From the NCBI GenBank assembly GCA_003169895.1, contig PNAE01000007.1, positions 1,362,880 to 1,426,879 on the forward strand: DNA of 64,000 nt, in the 5' to 3' direction. The stretch comes from Gemmatimonadota bacterium (GTDB taxonomy: Bacteria; Gemmatimonadota; Gemmatimonadetes; Gemmatimonadales; GWC2-71-9). This document shows positions 28,556-35,863 of the stretch, one piece after another. The notes under the pieces are model-generated. The model was given only the letters and a program-made list of their open reading frames with translations. It ran no database searches and was not told the origin of the DNA. Position 1 is the stretch's first letter. Each line of letters begins with the position of its first letter. The translations under genes were made by a program, and so were the position numbers.

Positions 28556-28755
28556 GACGAGAGACATGAGACGAGAGACGAGAGACCAGAGGTGAGAGGT
28601 GTGTCATCCTGAGCGAAGTGCGGCCGAAGGCCGCACGAAGTCGAAGGACCTCAATCGTCGTTTGCGGAGATTGAGGTCCTTCGACTGCGCAACCGCTACG
28701 CGGTTGCTCCGCTCAGGATGACACCCCTTTTGCGCTCTCGTCTCTCGTCTCTCCT
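28550..28755. repeat. Heptanucleotide arms enclosing a REP-type palindrome
   Basis: GAGACGA-type copies (28550-28590) and TCTCGTC copies (28736-28755) enclose a 122-bp palindrome (28602-28723) that begins TGTCATCCTGAGCG, contains AGTCGAAGGACCTC and its mirror GAGGTCCTTCGACT, and ends CGCTCAGGATGACA. It lies between the convergent GT2 and CorC genes. The palindrome supplies the last codons and TGA stop of the CorC-type gene (28713-28715), and the heptamers encode its final GETRDES residues. Confidence 0.8.
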
Positions 28756-30044
28756 GTTTTCCGTACGCGCACACTCTCCACTCTTCGTCCCGTCATCGCC
28801 GTAATCTCGAACACGTGGCCGTCGACGGGGACCTGATCTCCCACCTTGGGTAGCCGGCCGAGCTGGCCAAACAGGAAGCCGCCCAGCGTGGTGTAGTCGG
28901 TGTCGTCCAGGGTGGTGCCAAACCGGTCGTTGACGTCGCCCACCGGCATCGCACCGTCGACGGTAACCGAGCCATCGTCGGTCGCCTTGGTGGCAATCCG
29001 CACCGGATCGTGCTCGTCGTAGATCTCGCCCACGATTTCCTCGAGCAGGTCCTCCATGGTGACCAACCCGGCGGTTCCGCCGTACTCGTCGAGCACCACG
29101 GCGAGATGGGTCTTGAGGCGTTTCATGTCGGCGAGCACGTCCTCGACCTCCCGCGTCCCCGGCACGAACAGCGGCTGGCGGACGATGTCCTTGACCAGGC
29201 TCGCGGGTGCCGCGCGCAGCGCCCGCAGCACGTCCTTGGCATGCACCACGCCGACGATCTCGTCGAGCGAGTCACGGTACACCGGGTAGCGCGACCGTCC
29301 CGCGCGCGCCACGACGTCGGCTGCCTCGGCGACGCCAACGTCGGCCTCGATCGCGACCATTTCGGTGCGCGGCGTCATGACTTCTTCGGCCGTCTTCTCG
29401 CTGAACTCGAACACCCCTTCCAGCAATCGCGCATCACTCGGCTCCAGCGAGCCCGATTCGCCGGACTGTTCGACCAGGATGCGAATTTCCTCGGGTGAGT
29501 GGAGCGGCTCGTGCTCGGACAGCGGCTTGAGGCCAAGCAGGTGGATGAGCCGGCTGGCCGAGCCGCGCAGCACCGCGATCGGGTAATGCATCACCCAGGC
29601 GAACCCGAGCAGCGGCGCCGAGAGCCATGACGCGACCACCTCGGCGTGCATCAAGGCGATCGCTTTGGGAACCAATTCGCCCAGGATGATGTGCAACATG
29701 GTGATGATCGTGAACGCGACCGCCACGGCAACGCCGTGCGTGGCGACCTTGGCGAGGACGGCCGGCAGCCCGGTGAACGCACCTTCGAACATGTGCGCGA
29801 CCGTGGGTTCGCCGACCCAGCCCAGCCCGAGCGACGCGAGGGTGATCCCCAGCTGGGTCGCGGAAATCACCCGGTCGAGGGATTGGACCGCCCGGAGCGC
29901 CAGCATAGCTTTGCGATCGCCGTCGCGCGCCATCTCCTCGAGCCGGGTTTTCCGGGCCGAGACGAGGGCGAATTCGGCCGCCACGAAAAACGCGTTGGCG
30001 GCGACCAGTCCGAGGACGATGATGAGCCCGAAGCCGATGGACAT
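28713..30044 (-). CDS. CNNM/CorC-HlyC family membrane protein
   Basis: A 443-residue protein with the family layout: a DUF21 membrane domain (about 1-190: VAANAFFVAAEFALVSARKTRL, ISATQLGITLASLGLGWVGEP, HIILGELVPKAIAL), a CBS pair (about 210-335: EVMTPRTEMVAIE, RYPVYRDSLDEIVGVVHAKD, HLAVVLDEYGGTAGLVTMEDLLEEIVGEI) and a CorC/HlyC transporter-associated domain at the end. The family is linked to magnesium or cobalt efflux. The ATG at 30044 matches the membrane start; the open frame beyond it overlaps the divergent CDF gene. The last residues come from repeat DNA. Confidence 0.93.
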   Translation of the reverse strand: MSIGFGLIIVLGLVAANAFFVAAEFALVSARKTRLEEMARDGDRKAMLALRAVQSLDRVISATQLGITLASLGLGWVGEPTVAHMFEGAFTGLPAVLAKVATHGVAVAVAFTIITMLHIILGELVPKAIALMHAEVVASWLSAPLLGFAWVMHYPIAVLRGSASRLIHLLGLKPLSEHEPLHSPEEIRILVEQSGESGSLEPSDARLLEGVFEFSEKTAEEVMTPRTEMVAIEADVGVAEAADVVARAGRSRYPVYRDSLDEIVGVVHAKDVLRALRAAPASLVKDIVRQPLFVPGTREVEDVLADMKRLKTHLAVVLDEYGGTAGLVTMEDLLEEIVGEIYDEHDPVRIATKATDDGSVTVDGAMPVGDVNDRFGTTLDDTDYTTLGGFLFGQLGRLPKVGDQVPVDGHVFEITAMTGRRVESVRVRKTGETRDESAKGVSS

Positions 30045-30987
30045 ATCCCAGAAGGTTAGCAGCGGGAGCGCTGTCCCGCGCAAGATCGCGATTGTCCTGG
30101 GATTGACGGCGACGTTCACGGTCGTGGAAATCGCCGGCAGCGTGCTCAGCCACTCGCTCACGCTGCTCGCCGACGCGAGCCACATGGGCACCGACGTGGC
30201 GGCGCTGGGGCTGGCCTTCATCGGTGCGCGGATCGCGCAACGGCGCGAGGGCGCCGCCCGTCATTTCGGCAACCTGCGCTGGGAAGTGCTCGCCGCGATG
30301 GTGAACGGGCTGGCGCTCTTCGTGATCGGCCTGCTGATCACGGTGGAGGCCATCGACCGGTTCGATCACCCGCGGGTGATCAACGCCGCGCTGCTCGGCG
30401 CGGTCGCCACGGCTGGCCTCGTCGTCAACCTGATTTCACTCCGCGTGCTGCACGGTCACCACGACGAGAACCTCAACGCGCGCGGCGCCTACCTCCACAT
30501 CCTGGGCGACGTCCTTGGCTCGGTCGGCGCCATCGTGGGTGCGGTCGTGATCCACTATTCCGGCTGGATGCGGGTGGACCCGATCATCTCGGTGCTGGTG
30601 TCGGTACTGATCCTCCGGAGCGCGTGGCGCCTGGTGCGCACCAGCGGGCTCATCCTCCTCGATCGCGTGCCGGCGCACCTCCGGCCGGCCGAAGTGGAGC
30701 ATCGCTTGATGGCAGTCGATGGCGTGACCCGGGTCCACGACCTGCACGTGTGGACCGTCGCCAGCGGGCTGATCGCGATGAGCGCCCACATCGTGGTGCC
30801 CGACCTGGCCAGCCATCCCGGCGTCCTCCGGCTGCTGGAACACGAGATGAGCCATATGGGCATCAGGCACGTGACCGTGCAGCTCGAAACCGGCGACGAA
30901 TGTGTCGGGGAACTGTGCGGGGATGCGGAGGGTTCTGGGACTGAGCTCTCGGCGCATCAGGGCCACGCGCACCACCATTCGCATTGA
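30037..30987 (+). CDS. Cation diffusion facilitator (CDF) metal efflux protein
   Basis: A 316-residue CDF transporter with six membrane segments. Metal-site motifs are SLTLLADASHMGTDV (the HxxxD of TM2) and AYLHILGDVLGSVGA (HxxxD of TM5), matching zinc-type CDF proteins. There is a His-rich loop (LHGHHDENL) and a His-rich tail (AHQGHAHHHSH) that could sense or donate zinc. The cytoplasmic C-terminal domain has VTRVHDLHVWTVASG. The ATG at 30037 is the only plausible start giving basic residues before TM1. It overlaps head-to-head with the start of the CorC-type gene by 8 nt, so each promoter must lie inside the other gene. Confidence 0.9.
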   Translation: MDISQKVSSGSAVPRKIAIVLGLTATFTVVEIAGSVLSHSLTLLADASHMGTDVAALGLAFIGARIAQRREGAARHFGNLRWEVLAAMVNGLALFVIGLLITVEAIDRFDHPRVINAALLGAVATAGLVVNLISLRVLHGHHDENLNARGAYLHILGDVLGSVGAIVGAVVIHYSGWMRVDPIISVLVSVLILRSAWRLVRTSGLILLDRVPAHLRPAEVEHRLMAVDGVTRVHDLHVWTVASGLIAMSAHIVVPDLASHPGVLRLLEHEMSHMGIRHVTVQLETGDECVGELCGDAEGSGTELSAHQGHAHHHSH

Positions 30988-31017
30988 TCGGCTTGCGGGT
31001 GGCTGGGGGGGTCTCTA

Positions 31018-31205
31018 TATATGCGCCCGGTTTGTCATCCTGAGCGGAACGCGGCCGCAGGCCGCGTGGAGTCGAAGGACCTCGGCTCCAGAGCGCGGGA
31101 GCGTCGTTCGTTATATGCGCCCGGTTTGTCATCCTGAGCGGAACGCGGCCGCAGGCCACGTGGAGTCGAAGGACCTCGGCTCCAGAGCGCGGGAGCGTCG
31201 TTCGT
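31018..31205. repeat. Tandem 94-bp repeat carrying the GTCATCCTGAGC palindromic unit
   Basis: Two nearly identical 94-bp units (31018-31111 and 31112-31205) each start TATATGCGCCCGG and contain TGTCATCCTGAGCG, a GCGGCCGCAGGCC hairpin and GTCGAAGGACCTCGG. They are followed by an inverted half (31217-31267, CCGAGGTCCTTCGACT ... CGCTCAGGATGACA) that can pair with either unit. They fill the 320-bp space between the CDF gene and typA; no gene is seen there. Confidence 0.85.
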
Positions 31206-31306
31206 TGCGGGGAACCGAGGTCCTTCGACTTCGCAGCGGCTCTGCCGCTGCTTCGCTCAGGATGACAACGTTGTCAGCAGCTCATAACTAGAGAGAGTCG
31301 GACCAA

Positions 31307-33163
31307 TTGAAAATCAGAAACATCGCCATCATCGCCCACGTCGATCACGGCAAGACCACCCTGGTGGACCAGATGCTGCGCCAGGCAGGGGCATTCCGTG
31401 CCAATCAGCACGTGGAAGAGCGCGTGATGGATTCCAACCCGCTGGAGCGTGAGCGGGGCATCACCATCCTGGCCAAGAACACGTCGGTGGTATGGCACGG
31501 CACCAAGATCAACATCGTCGACACGCCGGGGCACGCCGACTTTGGCGGCGAAGTGGAGCGGATTCTCCGCATGGTGGACGGAGTGCTGATCCTGGTGGAC
31601 GCCGCCGAGGGGCCGATGCCGCAGACGCGGTTCGTGACGCGGAAGGCGTTGGCACTTGGGCTGCAGCCCATCGTCGCCATCAACAAGATCGATCGCAGTG
31701 ACGCCGAGCCGTTGCGGGTGCACGACGAAGTGCTGTCGCTGTTCATGGACCTCGAGGCGACCGAGGCACAGGTCAACTGCCCGTTCCTGTACACGTCGAG
31801 TCGCTTCGGCACTGCGACGTTTGACCTGGACAAGCCGGCCGCGAATCTCGAGTTGCTCTTCCAGTCCATCCTCGACACGGTGCCGGCCCCCACCGGCGAT
31901 CCGGACCAGCCGTTCCAGATGCTGGTGTCGACGCTCGACTTCTCGAACTTCCTGGGACGCATCGCCATCGGCCGGATCGAGCGCGGGCGACTGGCAGCCG
32001 GCGATCAGGTGACCCTCCTCCCGATGGGCGAGCCAGGCATGGTGGGGCAGGAAGAGCCGGGCGTCGAGCGCGGTCGCGTCACCAAGCTGTACACATTCGA
32101 CGGCCTGCACCGCGTCGAGGTCCCGTCGGTCGACGCGGGCGACATCGTGGCGCTATCGGGGTTCGAGACCATCGAAATCGGCAAGACGTTCAGCGCGCCG
32201 GACTACCCGGAACGGCTCGAGGGGATTGCCGTCGAAGAGCCGACGATCTCGGTCGACTTCATCGTGAACAACTCGCCGTTCGCCGGGCGCGAGGGCAAGT
32301 ACGTCACGTCGCGCCAGCTGCGCGACCGGCTGTTCCGGGAACTCGAACGCAACGTGGCACTCAGGGTGGAAGCGACCGATTCGCCCGACACCCACACCGT
32401 GGCGGGACGCGGCGAGCTGCACCTGGGCATCCTGATGGAAACGATGCGGCGCGAGGGCTACGAGTTCCAGGTGTCGCGGCCGCGGGTGATCCTCAAGGAA
32501 GGTCCCGACGGCGAACGGCTGGAGCCCTACGAGGAACTGACCATCGACGTCGCCGAAGCCTACATGGGCGTCGTCATGGAAAAGCTCGGCCCACGGCGTT
32601 CAGAAATGCTGGAGATGCGTAATCCGGGTCAGGGAATGGTGCGCCTGACGTTCAAGATTCCGGCGCGCGGCCTCTTTGGCTACCGTTCCGAGTTCATGAC
32701 CGACTCCCGCGGCAACGGCATCATGCACCACCGGTTCCTGGACTACGGCCCTTGGGCGGGGCCGCTGGCCGGGCGCAAGCGCGGGGTGATGATTGCCGAC
32801 CGCGAGTTGCCAGTAGTGGCGTTCGCGCTGGGCAACCTGCAGGAGCGGGCCCAGATGTTCGTGGTGCCGGGCGAGCAGGTGTACGAGGGCATGATCGTGG
32901 GCGAGAGCGCCCGGCCGGGCGACATGGACGTTAATGTGGGCAAGGAAAAGAAGCTCACCAACATGCGGACCACCGCGTCCGATGACCATATCCTCCTCGA
33001 GACACCCCGGCAGATCACGCTGGAATACGCGCTGGAGTACATCGAAGAGGATGAGTTGATCGAGGTGACGCCGGCGAATATCCGGCTGCGCAAGCGGGTG
33101 CTCCAGGCCAACGAACGGAAGAAGGCCCAGCGGGCGGCGAACCGGGTGGCCGACGCATCTTGA
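31307..33163 (+). CDS. typA: Ribosome-associated GTPase TypA/BipA
   Basis: A 618-residue translational GTPase of the TypA/BipA type. It starts with TTG at 31307, giving the family N-terminus KIRNIAIIAHVDHGKTTLVD; a GAGAGAG purine run lies upstream. Motifs include the [18 protein letters not shown] switch, DTPGHADFGGEVER, NKIDRSDA and the C-terminal BipA signature GYRSEFMTDSRGNGIMHHRF. BipA binds the ribosome, aids 50S assembly at low temperature and affects stress responses. The gene stands alone after the tandem repeat and is followed after 55 bp by a small acidic protein gene. Confidence 0.96.
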   Translation: MKIRNIAIIAHVDHGKTTLVDQMLRQAGAFRANQHVEERVMDSNPLERERGITILAKNTSVVWHGTKINIVDTPGHADFGGEVERILRMVDGVLILVDAAEGPMPQTRFVTRKALALGLQPIVAINKIDRSDAEPLRVHDEVLSLFMDLEATEAQVNCPFLYTSSRFGTATFDLDKPAANLELLFQSILDTVPAPTGDPDQPFQMLVSTLDFSNFLGRIAIGRIERGRLAAGDQVTLLPMGEPGMVGQEEPGVERGRVTKLYTFDGLHRVEVPSVDAGDIVALSGFETIEIGKTFSAPDYPERLEGIAVEEPTISVDFIVNNSPFAGREGKYVTSRQLRDRLFRELERNVALRVEATDSPDTHTVAGRGELHLGILMETMRREGYEFQVSRPRVILKEGPDGERLEPYEELTIDVAEAYMGVVMEKLGPRRSEMLEMRNPGQGMVRLTFKIPARGLFGYRSEFMTDSRGNGIMHHRFLDYGPWAGPLAGRKRGVMIADRELPVVAFALGNLQERAQMFVVPGEQVYEGMIVGESARPGDMDVNVGKEKKLTNMRTTASDDHILLETPRQITLEYALEYIEEDELIEVTPANIRLRKRVLQANERKKAQRAANRVADAS

Positions 33164-33218
33164 CAGGAGGCGGTTGGCAGGTCCTTTTTGCCCCAAGATC
33201 GGAACCGTGGAGGCTGAC

Positions 33219-33455
33219 ATGCGGGCGTGGGAGGCGTCACTTGAATCGGCACCGCACCCGGTGGTGATGCGGCGGCGATTCGACGAGGACGAAGAAGAGG
33301 AGAAGTTCGAGGGCGGCGGCTTCGACTTCGAAGAAGAGGACGACGAATTCGATGACGACGAAGACGAGGGATTCGACGACGAGGACGAGGACCCCGACGA
33401 CGAGGACGCCGACAGCGGGGACTTCCGGTTCGATGAGGAGAGCGACGAGGAGTAG
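33219..33455 (+). CDS. Very acidic 78-residue protein
   Basis: A 78-residue protein of which residues 20-78 are almost entirely Asp, Glu, Phe and Gly (for example FDFEEEDDEFDDDEDEGFDD), strongly acidic and probably disordered. The first 20 residues (MRAWEASLESAPHPVVMRRR) include a short basic patch. The ATG at 33219 has a well-placed GGAGG ribosome-binding site (33209-33213). The open frame from 33174 uses a TTG without such a site. No family recognised. Low-complexity acidic tails of this kind mimic nucleic acid or bind basic proteins; the neighbour typA is ribosome-related, but any link is speculative. Confidence 0.6.
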   Translation: MRAWEASLESAPHPVVMRRRFDEDEEEEKFEGGGFDFEEEDDEFDDDEDEGFDDEDEDPDDEDADSGDFRFDEESDEE

Positions 33456-34008
33456 GCTCAGGACGACAGAGCGCCATGTGCCGTGCGCCGCCGATGCTAC
33501 GCTCTGCCGGCATCTTCAGGATTCTCGCCGAGCATAGATACCACCACTGTCATCCCGAGCGCAGCGAGGGATCGGCTCGCGTGAGGGTCGCGTCTCGGGA
33601 GGACCCGGTACCGCGCGGGTGCGGCGACAGACTGCGGGACGGCATCTCGCTCCGGGCCGCTGCGCATCGCTGGCGCGACCGCAGGAAGCCGTGCGTTCGC
33701 GTGACGATCGGAGTGTGGCGGTCGCTGGCTCTACGACGCGGCCCTCCGGAGACGCCGTCCCGCAGTCGTCTGTCTCACGGACGAGGGACGCACGCCGGAC
33801 CAGAGCGAGCCGACCTCTCACCCACGGTGATGGAACGCTGCTGTAGTACAGGCGAGCGGTTGGGCCGGTGTGTGCCCGAGTCCGGCGACAGATCGCAGCA
33901 ATACAGGCGAGCGGTTGGGCCGGTGTGCGCCCGAGCCCGGCGACGAACCCACCCCTGCAACGAGCACCCACCAGTTCCGCCACACGCACCCCGGGCGTAC
34001 GCTTCGAG
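33456..34008. repeat. Repeat-rich spacer before glpD
   Basis: No convincing gene. It contains a GTCATCCCGAGCG REP-type unit (about 33549-33575); one arm of the GTGAGGGTCGCGTCTCGGG repeat (33580-33606) that also borders the 161-bp element at 35183; a palindrome pairing GACAGACTGCGGGACGG (about 33627-33644) with its near-complement (about 33754-33774); and a direct duplication of CAGGCGAGCGGTTGGGCCGG (about 33850 and 33905). The block 33782-33893 recurs inverted at about 40737-40850. Open frames crossing this region use repeat sequence and have no protein-like features. Confidence 0.75.
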
Positions 34009-35172
34009 ATGCCAAGCTCACGCACAGACCTGATCATCCTCGGCGGCGGCATCGTCGGCGCGGGCATCGCCCGCGACGCGGCATTGCGCGGCCTGTCGGT
34101 CACCCTGATCGACAAGCACACGGTGGGGTGGGGCACCAGCAGCCGGTCGAGTCGCTTGATTCACGGCGGGATCCGCTACCTCGAACTCGGCGACATCCAC
34201 CTGGTGCACGAAGCGCTGGCCGAACGCGCCATCTTGCTCAGGATCGCACCGCAGCTGGTGCATCCGGAGCCGTTTCTCTTTGTGCTCGATCGGGCGGAAT
34301 ACTGGCAGTGGTTCCGGGTGAGCGTCGGCGTGCTCCTTTATCGCATCCTCGCAGCGCGGCACAGTCTGGGCTCGCATCGGCCGCTGACGCGCCGCGGGCT
34401 CGTCCAGCGCGAACCGTTGTTGGCCGCGGCACCACTGGTGGGTGGTGCGCTCTATCAGGATGCGCGCGGCGACGACATCGGCCTGGTGCGGAGCAACATC
34501 GCGGCGGCGAAAAGCGCGGGTGCCCGCATTCTGGAAGAAACCCGGGCGCGGGTCCGCATCATGCCCGATGGCGTTGAGGCCACGTTGCCGGATGGCGAAG
34601 TGGTGACTGGTCGCGCACTGGTGCTGGCCCTGGGGCCATGGACCGACGCCGTGCGCGCCGAGATCGGCCTTGCCGACCGTCAACTAGTTGCCGGCACCAA
34701 GGGGATCCACATCACCTTTTCGCTGCAGCGGTTTCCGCTGCGTCACGCCATTGCGCTCCGGCACCCTGATGATCGGCGGGTGATGTTCTGCTTGCCGGAA
34801 CCGGAGCGGCAGCGGGTGCTGGTGGGGACGACGGACAAGGAGACGACGGAATCACCCGACACGTTGACGGTGGGTGCCAGCGACGTCGCCTATCTGTTGC
34901 GGGCGGTGCGGCATCTCTTTCCCCAGCTCGAGCTGGGCGAGGATGGCATCGAGGATCGCTGGGCCGGACTGCGGCCGTTGTTGCGGCAGCAGGGGAGGCC
35001 GAGCGGGAGGACGCGCGAGCATCTCGTGGTGCGCGAGGGACGTGTGGTGACGGTGGCCGGGGGGAAGCTGACGACGTATCGCGAGATGGCCGAGGAAGCG
35101 GTTGACGTCGTGGGCGAGGTGCTCGGCGTGCAGTTGGGCCGGTGCGTCACGGCCGAGGTGCCGCTGCCGTAG
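34009..35172 (+). CDS. glpD: FAD-dependent glycerol-3-phosphate dehydrogenase, short form
   Basis: A 387-residue DAO-fold oxidoreductase. The dinucleotide-binding motif LIILGGGIVGAGIARDAALRG is at residues 8-28, followed by TSSRSSRLIHGGIRYLE, LFVLDR, YQDARGDDIGLVRSNIAAA, LALGPWTD and a C-terminal GGKLTTYREMAE. These are GlpD signatures: oxidation of sn-glycerol 3-phosphate to dihydroxyacetone phosphate with electrons passed to quinone at the membrane. It is about 110 residues shorter than E. coli GlpD (501), ending just after the FAD domain without the helical C-terminal domain. The ATG at 34009 begins the FAD motif; the open frame upstream runs into the repeats. Confidence 0.88.
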   Translation: MPSSRTDLIILGGGIVGAGIARDAALRGLSVTLIDKHTVGWGTSSRSSRLIHGGIRYLELGDIHLVHEALAERAILLRIAPQLVHPEPFLFVLDRAEYWQWFRVSVGVLLYRILAARHSLGSHRPLTRRGLVQREPLLAAAPLVGGALYQDARGDDIGLVRSNIAAAKSAGARILEETRARVRIMPDGVEATLPDGEVVTGRALVLALGPWTDAVRAEIGLADRQLVAGTKGIHITFSLQRFPLRHAIALRHPDDRRVMFCLPEPERQRVLVGTTDKETTESPDTLTVGASDVAYLLRAVRHLFPQLELGEDGIEDRWAGLRPLLRQQGRPSGRTREHLVVREGRVVTVAGGKLTTYREMAEEAVDVVGEVLGVQLGRCVTAEVPLP

Positions 35173-35182
35173 CGCGCGCGTG

Positions 35183-35343
35183 GCGGTGAGGGTCGCGTCT
35201 CGGGAGGACCCGATTCCGCGCACCCGCGAATACGCTCGCACCCGCGCAACCGCGCGCGGGCTACTCGCGATTCGCGACCGGCGTTGCACGCCGGTTGGGG
35301 GCGCGCTCCCTAGCGGGTCCTCCCGAGACGCGACCCTCACCGC
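35183..35343. mobile_element. 161-bp element with perfect 30-bp terminal inverted repeats
   Basis: Positions 35183-35212 and 35314-35343 are exact 30-base inverted repeats (starting GCGGTGAGGGTCGCGTCTCG). The 101-bp interior has a small hairpin (ACCGGCGTTGCACGCCGGT) and no open frame. Diverged versions occur at 40431-40575 (imperfect ends) and about 39062-39170 (one end), and a single end at 33580. Size, perfect ends and lack of coding capacity resemble a MITE or a large palindromic repeat. No target-site duplication was verified and no matching transposase is in the window. Confidence 0.6.
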
Positions 35344-35380
35344 TCGCTCAGCTCCTTCCGGGCTCGCGGCAAAGAACGCC

Positions 35381-35410
35381 GAAGGGGCCGCGGATTTCCG
35401 CAGCCCCTTC
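35381..35410 (-). terminator. Terminator-like hairpin downstream of tRNA-Leu-like copy A
   Basis: Read leftward, a strong stem (AAGGGGC with GCCCCTT, plus inner TGCGG with CCGCG) closes a short loop and is followed by CGGCGTTCTTT. Equivalent hairpins lie at 40908-40937 (copy B) and 40591-40620 (remnant C), always at the same distance from the tRNA side. Confidence 0.6.
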
Positions 35411-35428
35411 GTGCGCGGCGGTAAGGCC

Positions 35429-35448
35429 ACGCGGCACATTCGCACTGT
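35429..35448 (-). ncRNA. 20-nt segment complementary to the anticodon arm of tRNA-Leu-like copy A
   Basis: On the leftward strand this stretch is the exact reverse complement of nucleotides 35534-35553, which form the anticodon arm of the tRNA-Leu-like gene 44 nt upstream. In a shared transcript the two would form a perfect 20-bp duplex that competes with the tRNA fold. The equivalent segment at locus B has a different sequence but pairs with its own tRNA. Confidence 0.6.
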
Positions 35449-35491
35449 ACTAACAGTCTATTCCGGCCAGTTTGCCGAGTCAATGCCAGGG

Positions 35492-35575
35492 TGCGGGTGG
35501 GGAGGGTCGAACTCCCACGAGCTTGCGCCCAACACAGTGCGAATGTGCCGCGTCTACCGGTTCCGCCACACCCGC
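35492..35575 (-). tRNA. tRNA-Leu-like gene, copy A, anticodon position CGC
   Basis: An 84-nt class II tRNA fold on the minus strand. The acceptor stem is GCGGGTG/CACCCGC with discriminator A; the D-arm GGCGGAACCGGTAGACGC is typical of tRNA-Leu; the variable arm TGGGCGCAAGCTCGT forms a stem; the T-stem is GGGAG/CTCCC. The anticodon arm is GCACA, loop TTCGCAC, TGTGT, so positions 34-36 read CGC, an alanine (GCG) anticodon, not a leucine one. CCA is not encoded (ACCC follows). It may be a pseudo-tRNA, a repurposed RNA or a recoding tRNA. A near copy with a different anticodon stem lies at 41020. Confidence 0.7.
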
Positions 35576-35744
35576 CCCGTGGTCTGGCACTTGGTGGTCC
35601 TGGTTGCTGCGACGCGATCTCACAACGTGCCATGCCGCTGGCGGAGGGAATGTGTCGCCTTAGTTGACGGAATGACGGTGCATTTGAGCGCGCGCTGGTA
35701 GTGACCGACGCATGAGGCTCGCCCCACGGCCGGCCGCCGCACCC

Positions 35745-35863
35745 CCTCTTACGTTTCACGTCTCACGTCTCACGTCTCACGTCTCACGTTTCTCGTCTCT
35801 CGTCTCACGTCTCACGTCTCCCGTCTCCCGTCTCACGCCTCCCGTCTCTCGTCTCTCGCTGCG
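35745..35863. repeat. Heptanucleotide tandem array, single arm
   Basis: About sixteen copies of the TCTCACG/TCTCGTC heptamer in a row, ending at the stop codon of the lipase-maturation-factor gene (35864-35866). It is the longest array in the window. No inverted partner is present, so a hairpin terminator is less likely here. Confidence 0.8.

Noticed and set aside
29665..30036. N-terminal extension of the CDF gene
   Set aside because: It is antisense to the CorC-type gene and would add non-membrane sequence before the conserved first segment.
31018..31205. CRISPR-like array
   Set aside because: Only two adjacent 94-bp copies without regular spacers and with no cas genes; it is a duplicated REP-type unit. 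No CRISPR array was found in the window.
33476..34033. Open frames before glpD
   Set aside because: They cover palindromic and dispersed repeats; composition is repetitive and no start signal is present.
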